Source: JBEBXQ01 sp040391535
GTDB lineage: Bacteria > Bacteroidota > Bacteroidia > Cytophagales > Spirosomataceae
Assembly: GCA_040391535.1 (NCBI GenBank)
Contig: JBEBXQ010000024.1
Span: 1 to 44,768 of the forward strand
DNA: 44,768 bases
Direction: 5' to 3'
The notes beneath the pieces were generated by a model. That model was given only the letters and a program-made list of their open reading frames with translations. It searched no databases and had not been told where the DNA came from. Of the stretch, positions 1 through 7,123 are shown piece by piece; position 1 is the first letter of the stretch, and every line of letters begins with the position of its first letter. A program made the position numbers and the translations under genes.

Positions 1-1119
1 ATTGAACAGGTCAATACCCCTAACCTTGATAAAATAGCTAAGGCAGGAGCGTATGCACGGGCTTATGTAGGTGGGGAGAAAAATAATTATTCACAAACAC
101 CTACTATTTCGGCCGTCGGGTATAACAGCCTGCTGACAGGTACATGGGTAAATAAACATAATGTATGGGATAACCGGATTGACGACCCCAATTACCACTA
201 CTGGACCATATTCCGTTTTTTTGAACAGCAATATCCTAACAGGAAAACAGCGGTGTTTTCCACCTGGCTCGACAACCGGACCAAACTTATCGGAGAAGGT
301 TTACCCCAGACAGGCGCGTTACGGCTTGACTATTCGTTCGATGGTTTTGAAACCGATACTATTAATTTCCCTCAGGAGCCGGAATCAGGCCATATACTTA
401 AAATTGATGAATTGATTGCTAAAGAAGCTGCAGACTATCTTTTGCGTAAAGGTCCGGATCTGACATGGGTTTACCTTCAGTTTACGGACGATATGGGCCA
501 CCGTCACGGGGACTCGGCCCCGTTTTTTTCAGCGGTTGAAAAAATGGATCGCCAGGTGGGCCTGATCTGGGAGGCATTACAGCAACGTCAGAAACAAACA
601 GGCGAAAACTGGCAGATTTTCATCACCACTGACCACGGCCGGGATCCGAAATCAGGACATGGACATGGCGGGCAGTCAGACCGGGAGAGAGGGACGTGGA
701 TTGTTACCAATGCCCTGGATTTAAATGAACAGTTCAAAAGCAATACTCCTGCGGTAGTAGATATTATGCCCACCATTGCCCGGCATCTGGATATTTCTTT
801 TCCTAAAGAACAAGCCTTTGAAATTGACGGAACTCCGCTGACCGGAGCATTGTCTTTTACGGATATGCAGGTGCAGAAACAGCATGATAAGCTAAATGTT
901 TCATGGAAAGCTGTCGGTAAGAACGAAAATGTAAAGATATGGCTGACCACAACCAATTACTTTGAAGAAGGTGGCCGTGACCATTACCTCTTGATGAAAG
1001 AAATCCCTGTTACAGCTGGGAAAGCCGAAATTGATGTATCAGACTTACCGGATGGCTTTTTCAAAATTGTCCTGGAAGGCAGACATAATACAGGTAATAA
1101 ATGGGTGGTAGGGAAATAA
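1..1119 (+). CDS. alkaline phosphatase superfamily protein (phosphodiesterase/sulfatase-like), 5' truncated by the window edge
   Basis: The reading frame is open from base 1, so the N-terminus lies outside the window and 372 residues are visible. The visible start has the sulfatase/phosphodiesterase signature NTPNLDKIAKAG. It is followed by SQTPTISAVGYNSLLTG, which contains the probable nucleophilic Thr, near visible residue 33. Metal-site motifs follow: DDMGHRHGD, TTDHGRDPK and SGHGHGG. These are the Asp/His ligands expected of a two-metal phosphatase/phosphodiesterase fold. The last 90 or so residues look like a beta-sandwich (Ig-like) tail ending in WVVGK. Proteins of this type are usually exported and cleave phosphomono- or diesters, but substrate cannot be read from the motifs and the signal peptide is not visible. 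It converges with the MarR gene downstream across about 200 bp, and I see no clear terminator there. Confidence 0.85.
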   Translation: MEQVNTPNLDKIAKAGAYARAYVGGEKNNYSQTPTISAVGYNSLLTGTWVNKHNVWDNRIDDPNYHYWTIFRFFEQQYPNRKTAVFSTWLDNRTKLIGEGLPQTGALRLDYSFDGFETDTINFPQEPESGHILKIDELIAKEAADYLLRKGPDLTWVYLQFTDDMGHRHGDSAPFFSAVEKMDRQVGLIWEALQQRQKQTGENWQIFITTDHGRDPKSGHGHGGQSDRERGTWIVTNALDLNEQFKSNTPAVVDIMPTIARHLDISFPKEQAFEIDGTPLTGALSFTDMQVQKQHDKLNVSWKAVGKNENVKIWLTTTNYFEEGGRDHYLLMKEIPVTAGKAEIDVSDLPDGFFKIVLEGRHNTGNKWVVGK

Positions 1120-1318
1120 AAACAGTGTAATCAGAAAACAGAGCTTTAACATATATGATTATTACTCATATCAGACAAATCATTAATACGATGCCCATGT
1201 GGAATATAAATTTGAAGTACCTCGGAACTGCTCAGGCATTTCACTCTTATCTTACAAAACCTGAAATAGTTCAGAAAAAATATAATCAAGCGTATTTGTG
1301 TATCCCCTGATGACCGTT

Positions 1319-1786
1319 TTAAACCTTCTCTACCGTCTCTTCTTCATCTGCTTCACAGAAATTATTATAAAGCTGCTCCATAATGGTGGCAAAATGTTCA
1401 TAATCCTGGTCTGACAGATTACCCCACCCCTGTTGTCTGAGATCATAGACAATAGGTGCGGCAGTGTTGTAAGTCACGGAGCCTTCACCGGTGAGGTAAA
1501 GATTAAACTTGCGGCGGTCATTAACGGCCATTTTTCTTTCCACCAATCCTTTTTTCTGCAGTAAATCCACAATGCGGGTAACAGTCGGAGGATCTTTGTA
1601 GGTAACCTCGGCAAGGAGTATCTGGCTGATGCCCGGCGACCGTGAAATATGATCAATTAACACCCATTGATCTACAGTAATATCGATACCCGCATCAGTA
1701 AATTTTTTCTGAAGCACATTTCTGATCTTTTTGATTGTAGTATCGATCTTAAAATAATAAGCTCTCTGATCAAACTGGTGTGTCAT
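1319..1786 (-). CDS. MarR family winged-helix transcriptional regulator
   Basis: This 155-residue protein has MarR-family size and layout. An N-terminal dimerisation helix (TIKKIRNVLQKKF) precedes DQWVLIDHISRSPGISQ. The winged helix-turn-helix follows, with recognition-helix region DPPTVTRIVDLLQKKGLVER and the wing NDRRKFNLYLTGEG. The wing motif (DRRxxxLxLTxxG) is the family hallmark. MarR proteins act as dimers that release DNA on binding small phenolic or oxidative ligands. Neither neighbour suggests a target: pdxJ lies upstream on the same strand 180 bp away and an exported phosphatase converges from the other side. A clear -7 box lies about 37 bp upstream. The C-terminal tail is acidic (EADEEETVEKV). 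Confidence 0.9.
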   Translation of the reverse strand: MTHQFDQRAYYFKIDTTIKKIRNVLQKKFTDAGIDITVDQWVLIDHISRSPGISQILLAEVTYKDPPTVTRIVDLLQKKGLVERKMAVNDRRKFNLYLTGEGSVTYNTAAPIVYDLRQQGWGNLSDQDYEHFATIMEQLYNNFCEADEEETVEKV

Positions 1787-1822
1787 ATTTATGAAGAAAG
1801 AGTAAAGTAGAAACTTAGATCA

Positions 1823-1856
1823 CAAATATACAAGTCATGAACAATTGACCTAGCAA
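1823..1856 (-). promoter_or_regulatory. predicted Bacteroidota sigma-A promoter of the marR-like gene
   Basis: On the minus strand a TATATTTG box (plus 1823-1830) matches the Bacteroidota -7 consensus TAnnTTTG. A TTG at plus 1854-1856 lies 23 bp upstream of it, at the far end of the expected spacing. The box is 36 bp from the start codon, giving a leader of about 30 nt. Confidence 0.5.
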
Positions 1857-1966
1857 CAATTAATAATATTGTCACATTTTCAAAAAAAATTCTTTCTTCC
1901 AGTTAAAGCCGGAATCAACCATACAATCTTGCAGAAAAAGAAAGATATACAAAAGCAGAAGGTCTG

Positions 1967-2683
1967 CTATAATAATTGTCTTTTATACATCTGTATGGTA
2001 TTTTCCAATCCGTAATAGAGTGCATCACTAATGAGCGCATGCCCTATGGAAACCTCATCAAGCCAGCCGATACACTCCTTCAGATAAGCCAGGTTTTCCA
2101 GACTCAGGTCATGCCCGGCGTTGAGGCCTAACCCACACCTGCGGGCCGCTTCAGCAGCCTCAACAAAGGGAGCAACCGCTTTTTCCCGGTTTACCGGATA
2201 TTCATGCGCATATGGCTCAGTATATAATTCCACGCGATCGGCCCCGCAAATACTGGCCCCTTCCACCATTTCCGGATCGGCATCGACAAAAATTGAAACC
2301 CTGATACCGCTGTCCTTAAATGCAGACACCAGATCAGTGAGCAGATCCTTATGGGTAACTGTATCCCAACCTGCATTTGAAGTGACGGCCTGCAGCGTAT
2401 CGGGAACTAAGGTAACCTGATCCGGCAGATTGGCCAGGACCAGCTTTACAAATTTCGCCTCCACCGGGTTCCCTTCAATGTTAAATTCGGTCTGTACTAT
2501 CTGTTTAAGGTCATATACATCCTGATAACGGATATGCCGTTCGTCGGGCCGGGGGTGCACTGTAATACCCTGTGCCCCGAAACGTTCACAATCCATTGCC
2601 ACTTTAACCACATTGGGATTTTCGCCACCCCGCGAATTGCGGAGTGTGGCGATTTTGTTAATATTTACACTTAATCTGGTCAT
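1967..2683 (-). CDS. pdxJ: pyridoxine 5'-phosphate synthase PdxJ
   Basis: PdxJ condenses 1-deoxyxylulose 5-phosphate with 3-amino-2-oxopropyl phosphate to pyridoxine 5'-phosphate, in the cytoplasm, as the last ring-forming step of the DXP-dependent vitamin B6 pathway. The 238-residue protein shows the family signatures near its start: RLSVNINKIATLRNSRGG, then GAQGITVHPRPDERHIR with the phosphate/substrate-binding His and Arg residues. Later motifs are VSIFVDADPEMV, GADRVELYTEPYA and LGLNAGHDLSLENL. The frame stays open to an ATG at 2776, but the 31 extra residues do not look like PdxJ. The ATG at 2683 gives the usual N-terminus (MTRLSVN) and a length close to the E. coli enzyme. It is divergent from the KDG kinase gene. 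Confidence 0.95.
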   Translation of the reverse strand: MTRLSVNINKIATLRNSRGGENPNVVKVAMDCERFGAQGITVHPRPDERHIRYQDVYDLKQIVQTEFNIEGNPVEAKFVKLVLANLPDQVTLVPDTLQAVTSNAGWDTVTHKDLLTDLVSAFKDSGIRVSIFVDADPEMVEGASICGADRVELYTEPYAHEYPVNREKAVAPFVEAAEAARRCGLGLNAGHDLSLENLAYLKECIGWLDEVSIGHALISDALYYGLENTIQMYKRQLL

Positions 2684-2881
2684 CGGATATGAATCTGTCT
2701 GCATGTTTAAAGCCTGAGAATAAACTTTCTTTCGATCTAATACAAAAATACGTTGTTTTCTGGCATCAAAAGTCATTTATTTAAAGAATGATTGCTGACG
2801 GTTAAGGGTATTAATCCGCATTTCATGTCTTTTAAATACCAGGCCGGGGATTTTCACCGCTGTTGTATATTGCATGATATT

Positions 2882-3889
2882 ATGAAAAGTAAAATCGTTT
2901 TGTTCGGAGAGTATCTTCTCCGCCTTACTCCTCCGCATAGCCAGACGCTGGTGCAGGCCGAAAAACTCGATATGCATTGGGCGGGTTCTGAGGCCAATAT
3001 TGCGGTATCATTATCCATTTTTGGTGAAAATGCCGAATATGTTACTTCTATGCCCGACAACTCTCTGGCAAGAACAGGCCTGTCACAACTCCATAAATAC
3101 GGTGTAAAAACGGATATACTGGTAAAGGAAAACAGTCGCGTTGGGCTTTATTTCTTTGAGAGCGGCCAGGGAGCACGCCCCGGCAGAGTGAGTTATGACC
3201 GGGAGCATTCTGCTCTAAGCCAGACCAAACCAGGCGATCTGGATTGGAACCACATTTTTGAAGGAGCAAGCTGGTTTCACTGGAGTGGCATTACCCCGGC
3301 CCTGAACGAAAATACGGCCGCCGTTTGCCTGGAAGCACTGCAAGAGGCCAAAAAGAGGGGAATCACCATTTCAGCTGATTTTAACTATCGTGCCACGCTC
3401 TGGAATTATGGCAAACATTCCAGTGAAGTAATGCCAGCATTGTTAAAGTACTGTGATGTAATTCTGGCAGATGCCGATACTTCCGTCCTTTATTTCGGAA
3501 TACAATTCGATGAAAATAACATAGTGGAAAGTACCTGCCGCCTGTTGCAGGAAAGATTACCGGAAGTCCGTTATATTGCCATGACCATGCGGAATCAGGT
3601 CAGTGCATCCAGCAACGGGTATACAGGTTACATCTGGGAGAACGGAGAACTTGTTACTTCCCGTAATTATCAGATTGATAATATTGCGGACCGTATTGGT
3701 GCCGGAGATGCTTTCATGGCCGGCATTATCTATGGCCTGCACAATAAGCGTCCGCTCCAGGATACCATTGAGTTTGCCACTGCCTGCGGCGTTATGAAGC
3801 ATTTCATTACCGGAGATTTCAACCTGGCAACCAAAGACGAAATAGATACTTTAATCCGTCAGAAAGGCAGCGGCCGGATCATCCGGTGA
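2882..3889 (+). CDS. kdgK: PfkB-family sugar kinase, probably 2-dehydro-3-deoxygluconate (KDG) kinase
   Basis: This is a ribokinase-fold kinase of 335 residues. It opens with KIVLFGEYLLRLTPP and carries the substrate-side WAGSEANIAVSL motif, where most PfkB proteins have GG.xxN. The C-terminal PfkB signature is DRIGAGDAFMAGIIYGL, whose Asp276 is the catalytic base. Phosphorylating KDG to KDPG fits the next gene, a KDPG aldolase, so the pair would split 2-keto-3-deoxygluconate into pyruvate and glyceraldehyde 3-phosphate. The frame extends upstream to 2792, but those 30 residues lack family similarity. The ATG at 2882 gives the standard start MKSKIVLFGE. The KDG specificity rests on context; 2-keto-3-deoxygalactonate is an alternative. 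Confidence 0.85.
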   Translation: MKSKIVLFGEYLLRLTPPHSQTLVQAEKLDMHWAGSEANIAVSLSIFGENAEYVTSMPDNSLARTGLSQLHKYGVKTDILVKENSRVGLYFFESGQGARPGRVSYDREHSALSQTKPGDLDWNHIFEGASWFHWSGITPALNENTAAVCLEALQEAKKRGITISADFNYRATLWNYGKHSSEVMPALLKYCDVILADADTSVLYFGIQFDENNIVESTCRLLQERLPEVRYIAMTMRNQVSASSNGYTGYIWENGELVTSRNYQIDNIADRIGAGDAFMAGIIYGLHNKRPLQDTIEFATACGVMKHFITGDFNLATKDEIDTLIRQKGSGRIIR

Positions 3890-3957
3890 TTTTTTGAACC
3901 ATACTGTTATTTTTCATTGTTGATATAAACACCAAAAACACTCTAACCGCAAATAAA

Positions 3958-4632
3958 ATGTCTGCTTTATCGCCCAAAGAAATTCAGGAATCAATAGTCA
4001 GTTCCGGTTTTTTACCGCTCTTTAATCATGAAGATCCGGAAATTTGTGTGAACGTACTGAAAACCTGCTATGAAGCAGGAATCAGGGTTTTTGAATACAC
4101 CAACAGGAATGATAATTCGTATGAAACTTTCCTGAGGTTGAGAAAACTTGTGGACGAGCAGCTACCAGGGATGCTGTTGGGAATAGGGACGATCAAGAAC
4201 GCTGAACAGGCTGAGAAATTCATCGCAGCCGGTGCGGATTTTATGATTTCCCCGTTGATTTTTGAAGAAATTCAGGAAGTAAGTCTCCGTCACAATATTC
4301 TGTGGATACCGGGCTGTGCCACTCCTACTGAAATTGGCCTGGCTGAAAAATGGGGTATTACGCTTGTAAAAGTTTTCCCGGCACGTCAATTGGGCGGCCC
4401 AAGTTATATTAAGGCTGTGAGAGCGGTTTTTTCCGGTATTCAGCTGATGGCCACAGGAGGCGTCGAAACCACCCGCGATGATATGAAAGACTGGTTCCAT
4501 GCCGGAGTAAAAGGCATTGGTATCGGTTCACAGCTATTCCCTCAGAAAATGCTGGAAAACGGTGATTTTGATGGCATGAGAGAGCATATTAAGCAAATAG
4601 TCGAAAACGTGGCCATATCAAGAGGCCGTTGA
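3958..4632 (+). CDS. eda: bifunctional 4-hydroxy-2-oxoglutarate / 2-dehydro-3-deoxyphosphogluconate aldolase
   Basis: This class I (Schiff-base) aldolase of 224 residues would cleave KDPG to pyruvate and glyceraldehyde 3-phosphate. The catalytic pair is visible: Glu46 in GIRVFEYTNR and Schiff-base Lys138 in GITLVKVFPARQLGG. Other landmarks are the GIGTIKNAEQ strand, ISP at 97-99, IPGCATPTEI at 118-127 and the phosphate-binding MATGGVETT loop. The length is close to E. coli Eda (213), with a short N-terminal extension. It lies 68 bp after the KDG kinase on the same strand with no terminator between them, so the two are probably co-transcribed. It shows no coupling to the xdhC gene that follows. 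Confidence 0.93.
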   Translation: MSALSPKEIQESIVSSGFLPLFNHEDPEICVNVLKTCYEAGIRVFEYTNRNDNSYETFLRLRKLVDEQLPGMLLGIGTIKNAEQAEKFIAAGADFMISPLIFEEIQEVSLRHNILWIPGCATPTEIGLAEKWGITLVKVFPARQLGGPSYIKAVRAVFSGIQLMATGGVETTRDDMKDWFHAGVKGIGIGSQLFPQKMLENGDFDGMREHIKQIVENVAISRGR

Positions 4633-4715
4633 TCATGCTGTCAATTTGCTTTCAACGGCAAAAATCAGCGGGAAGCGACGTTTGTTAAAAAAACAGGACT
4701 GTAACCAGTCATGTA

Positions 4716-5906
4716 ATGCACATGAAGGAGATAAGAGACATTATTTCGGCTTATCAGGCGGCAAGTAGTCAGCATATCCGCACGGCACTGGCTACGGTGG
4801 TTCATGTGGAAGGTTCTTCTTACCGGCGGCCCGGTGCAAGAATGCTGGTTACAGAAAACGGACATTTTACAGGAGCTATCAGTGGTGGCTGCCTGGAGGG
4901 TGATGCTCTGAGAAAAGCACAGCTTGCTATTTATGACGGGAAAAACAAGCTGGTCACTTACGACACTTCGGATGAAGACGATGTAGAATTTGGTGTACAG
5001 CTGGGCTGTAATGGTATTATTCATATCCTCTTTGAACCTGTTCATTACGAAGACGATGATAACCCTGTACTTCTTCTGACCTGGTTGCTTGAGGAGCGGA
5101 ATGAAGCGGTGATTGCCACACTGTTTACGCTAAAGAGCCGGTATGCTTCCCAGCCGGGAACCTGCCTGATAATGAAACAGGGACTTGTTTTGCAAAAAAA
5201 AGATTTTATCCATTCCGGCAGACAGGCTGAGGTTAACATGAAAGCTCTTGAGATTTTTCATAGCCGCAAATCACAATTTACTTCTGTTGGTAATTTCGAT
5301 GCCTTTTTTGAATTTCTGCCACCATCTGTTCATCTGGTGATCGCCGGTGCCGGCAATGACGCTATCCCATTGACAGAATTCGCTAAAAGCCTTGGCTGGA
5401 AAATAACAGTCTTCGACGGCCGGTTCAGCCATGCCACGGCTGCCAGGTTTCCTCTGGCCGATCAGGTTCTGACGCTTAAAGCAGAAGAAATTACCGGAAA
5501 AGTTCAGTTTGATGCTTATACTGTTTGCGTACTGATGACCCATAATTATCAGTACGACTTATCGTGCCTGCGGGTACTTATTCGGCAGCCCGTTACTTAT
5601 ATTGGCTCGCTGGGCCCCCGGAAAAAACTGGAGAAAATGCTGGATGAAATAAGCAAAGAAGGTATCCTTTCTGATGAATCCCGGCTGGATAAAATTCATG
5701 GCCCCGTGGGGCTTGACATAGGTGCGGAAACTTCCGAGGAGATTGCACTTGCTATTATGGCGGAAATAAAGGCTGTTATCAGTGGGAGAAGGGGGACATT
5801 TCTGAAAAACAAAAATGCAGGAATTCATGACCGTGATGGGGTAAACACTCCGGATTCTGTCCACAAAACAACAGCAGTATGTACCATCAGTCAGGACATT
5901 TCATAG
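4716..5906 (+). CDS. xdhC: XdhC/CoxI family molybdenum-hydroxylase maturation factor
   Basis: XdhC-type proteins bind molybdenum cofactor, promote sulfuration of its Mo centre and hand it to xanthine dehydrogenase-family apoenzymes. The 396-residue protein has the N-terminal XdhC/CoxI domain (ATVVHVEGSSYRRPGARM, then AISGGCLEGDALRKA, roughly residues 25-75). Its C-terminal Rossmann domain starts at LVIAGAGNDAIPL (about residue 206) and continues through VLMTHNYQYDL, YIGSLGPRKK and GPVGLDIGAETSEEIALAI. An alternative start two codons downstream gives MKEIRDI and cannot be excluded. mocA follows after a single base, so the two are translationally close. The likely client is the IorAB-type enzyme about 35 kb away at 39.4-42.0 kb. 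Confidence 0.9.
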   Translation: MHMKEIRDIISAYQAASSQHIRTALATVVHVEGSSYRRPGARMLVTENGHFTGAISGGCLEGDALRKAQLAIYDGKNKLVTYDTSDEDDVEFGVQLGCNGIIHILFEPVHYEDDDNPVLLLTWLLEERNEAVIATLFTLKSRYASQPGTCLIMKQGLVLQKKDFIHSGRQAEVNMKALEIFHSRKSQFTSVGNFDAFFEFLPPSVHLVIAGAGNDAIPLTEFAKSLGWKITVFDGRFSHATAARFPLADQVLTLKAEEITGKVQFDAYTVCVLMTHNYQYDLSCLRVLIRQPVTYIGSLGPRKKLEKMLDEISKEGILSDESRLDKIHGPVGLDIGAETSEEIALAIMAEIKAVISGRRGTFLKNKNAGIHDRDGVNTPDSVHKTTAVCTISQDIS

Positions 5907-5907
5907 C

Positions 5908-6492
5908 ATGAATAGCTATGCATTGGTTATTCTGGCCGCCGGGAATTCGTCCAGGCTGGGACAGCCCAAACAGTTATTACCCTATAAAAAGACCAATCTG
6001 CTTACTCATCTGATTAATGAAGCCAGAGAAGTATCCGGCCTGTCCATTACAGTCGTCCTGGGTGCTTTTGCTGATGATATCATGGGTCAGATTCCTGTGA
6101 AAGACCTTACGGTCATTCAGAATCCTTTATGGGAGGAAGGAATAGGTACCTCCATTCGGCTGGGAATTACCTCACTGACTGACACGCCCGATATACAGGG
6201 AGCTATACTGGCAGTTTGTGATCAGCCTTTTATTTCATCGGATTTATTTTCTTCTATGATACAAATGCACCAGTCTTCCTTAAAAGGGATTGTTGCATCG
6301 TATTACGGAGGAACAGCCGGAACTCCGGTATTATTTTCTCCTCTGTATTTCAAAGCATTGACAATGCTTTCGGGCAAGGAAGGGGCAAAGCGGCTTTTAA
6401 AACAATATGCTGGAGATACAGCCCTGATACCCTTTGAAGCAGGCCGTTATGATATTGATACCCGTGATGATTACACCAGGCTTATTCAATAA
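5908..6492 (+). CDS. mocA: molybdenum cofactor cytidylyltransferase (MocA-type nucleotidyltransferase)
   Basis: This GT-A-fold nucleotidyltransferase of 194 residues has the nucleotide-binding loop LAAGNSSRLGQPKQLLPY at its N-terminus. It also has NPLWEEGIGTSIRLGI, the metal-binding VCDQPF, GTPVLFSPLYF and a C-terminal DIDTRDDY. This pattern is that of MocA-like enzymes, which add CMP to Mo-molybdopterin to give the cytosine dinucleotide cofactor used by xanthine dehydrogenase-family hydroxylases. MobA, which makes the guanine form, is the main alternative. The PKQLLP loop and the coupling to xdhC favour MocA. The stop is followed by only 35 bp before the convergent small gene at 6528. Confidence 0.85.
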   Translation: MNSYALVILAAGNSSRLGQPKQLLPYKKTNLLTHLINEAREVSGLSITVVLGAFADDIMGQIPVKDLTVIQNPLWEEGIGTSIRLGITSLTDTPDIQGAILAVCDQPFISSDLFSSMIQMHQSSLKGIVASYYGGTAGTPVLFSPLYFKALTMLSGKEGAKRLLKQYAGDTALIPFEAGRYDIDTRDDYTRLIQ

Positions 6493-6527
6493 CCTGAAAA
6501 CAGGTATCCGGGAAAAGCTCTGTCAGG

Positions 6528-6740
6528 CTATTGTGTACTTACTTCACCTTCATTCTCCACCGAAACGACTCCCTTTACCTCCTGAAGCCTGTTTTTTATT
6601 CCCGATTCTGAAGACGAAACAATCACAATATGAATATTCGAGAGTGATGCCTCCACATTTACACCCTTCAGTTTACCGATTTCCTTTCCGACTTTCAGGA
6701 ACTCCTCTTTTTCTGCCACCGTGATTACATACCTGGCCAT
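6528..6740 (-). CDS. 70-residue stand-alone I9-like (subtilisin propeptide/inhibitor-like) protein
   Basis: I do not recognise this protein by sequence alone. Its secondary-structure pattern reads beta-alpha-beta-beta-alpha-beta: RYVITVA, EEFLKVGKEIGKLKG, VNVEASL, IHIVIVS, ESGIKNRLQEVKG, VVSVENEGEV. That is the ferredoxin-like order of peptidase inhibitor I9 domains, which fold subtilisin-type proteases and then block their active site. The closing V-x-x-V-E segment also resembles I9 C-termini. There is no signal peptide. An S8 peptidase lies upstream on the same strand, 383 bp away, which supports a functional link by context only. The frame also opens with GTG at 6743; I chose the adjacent ATG at 6740. 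Alternatives are an ACT-like or other small ferredoxin-fold protein. Confidence 0.6.
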   Translation of the reverse strand: MARYVITVAEKEEFLKVGKEIGKLKGVNVEASLSNIHIVIVSSSESGIKNRLQEVKGVVSVENEGEVSTQ

Positions 6741-6743
6741 CAC

Positions 6744-7123
6744 TTTGTTGTTTAGTATTAAAAGAATAACGTCATCATGAGGAACAAGGATATTCTCCCT
6801 TTCCTGAATTCAAGGTAAACAGAAGCTGTCGGGCTGTTTCCGTCCATGGGCATACAAAGGAAAGGCCAGTCAGTATATAGCTGACAGATCTTTCCCTGTA
6901 TGATTGCAAAATCCGGCTAACGCCAGTTCGGGTTTAGGATCCTGTTACCGCCGCTTCGCAGTTAAATGAACAGGTATTTCCTCTTTTTCTATCATCCTGT
7001 CAGCCCTTCGGACTTAAAATAACCACGAAGTGGTGGGATGATTATAGAAACAGCAAAAAGATAACGTTCATAAAGCCCTGAAAGGGTGATATTTTCAGAT
7101 GGTAAACTTATCCCGAACTGATA
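6744..7123. other. gene-free 380-bp interval between the S8 peptidase and the I9-like gene
   Basis: I find no convincing reading frame here. The interval holds a cluster of three short GAA-loop palindromes at 6986-7095, described separately. Bases 6780-6985 show no recognisable promoter, terminator or RNA structure. Confidence 0.6.
6986..7095. repeat. REP/BIME-like cluster: two head-to-head palindromic units plus a third partial unit
   Basis: Unit A is read on the minus strand (7014 to 6986) and unit B on the plus strand (7022-7050). Each begins with a 10-12 base palindrome around GAA (A: AGTCCGAAGGGCT; B: ACCACGAAGTGGT). Each then runs into nearly the same tail, GGATGATAGAAA in A and GGATGATTATAGAAA in B. 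The two units face each other across 7 bp, as in bacterial interspersed mosaic elements. A third palindrome, GCCCTGAAAGGG with tail TGATATTTT, lies at 7074-7095. Only this one cluster was noticed in the window. A role in transcript 3'-end stability, or mobilisation by a REP-associated tyrosine transposase, is inference. Confidence 0.6.

Noticed and set aside
2684..2776. 31-residue N-terminal extension of PdxJ
   Set aside because: It does not resemble PdxJ, and the internal ATG at 2683 gives the standard family start and length.
2792..2881. 30-residue N-terminal extension of the KDG kinase
   Set aside because: The PfkB domain begins at MKSKIVLFGE; the extension has no similarity to the family.
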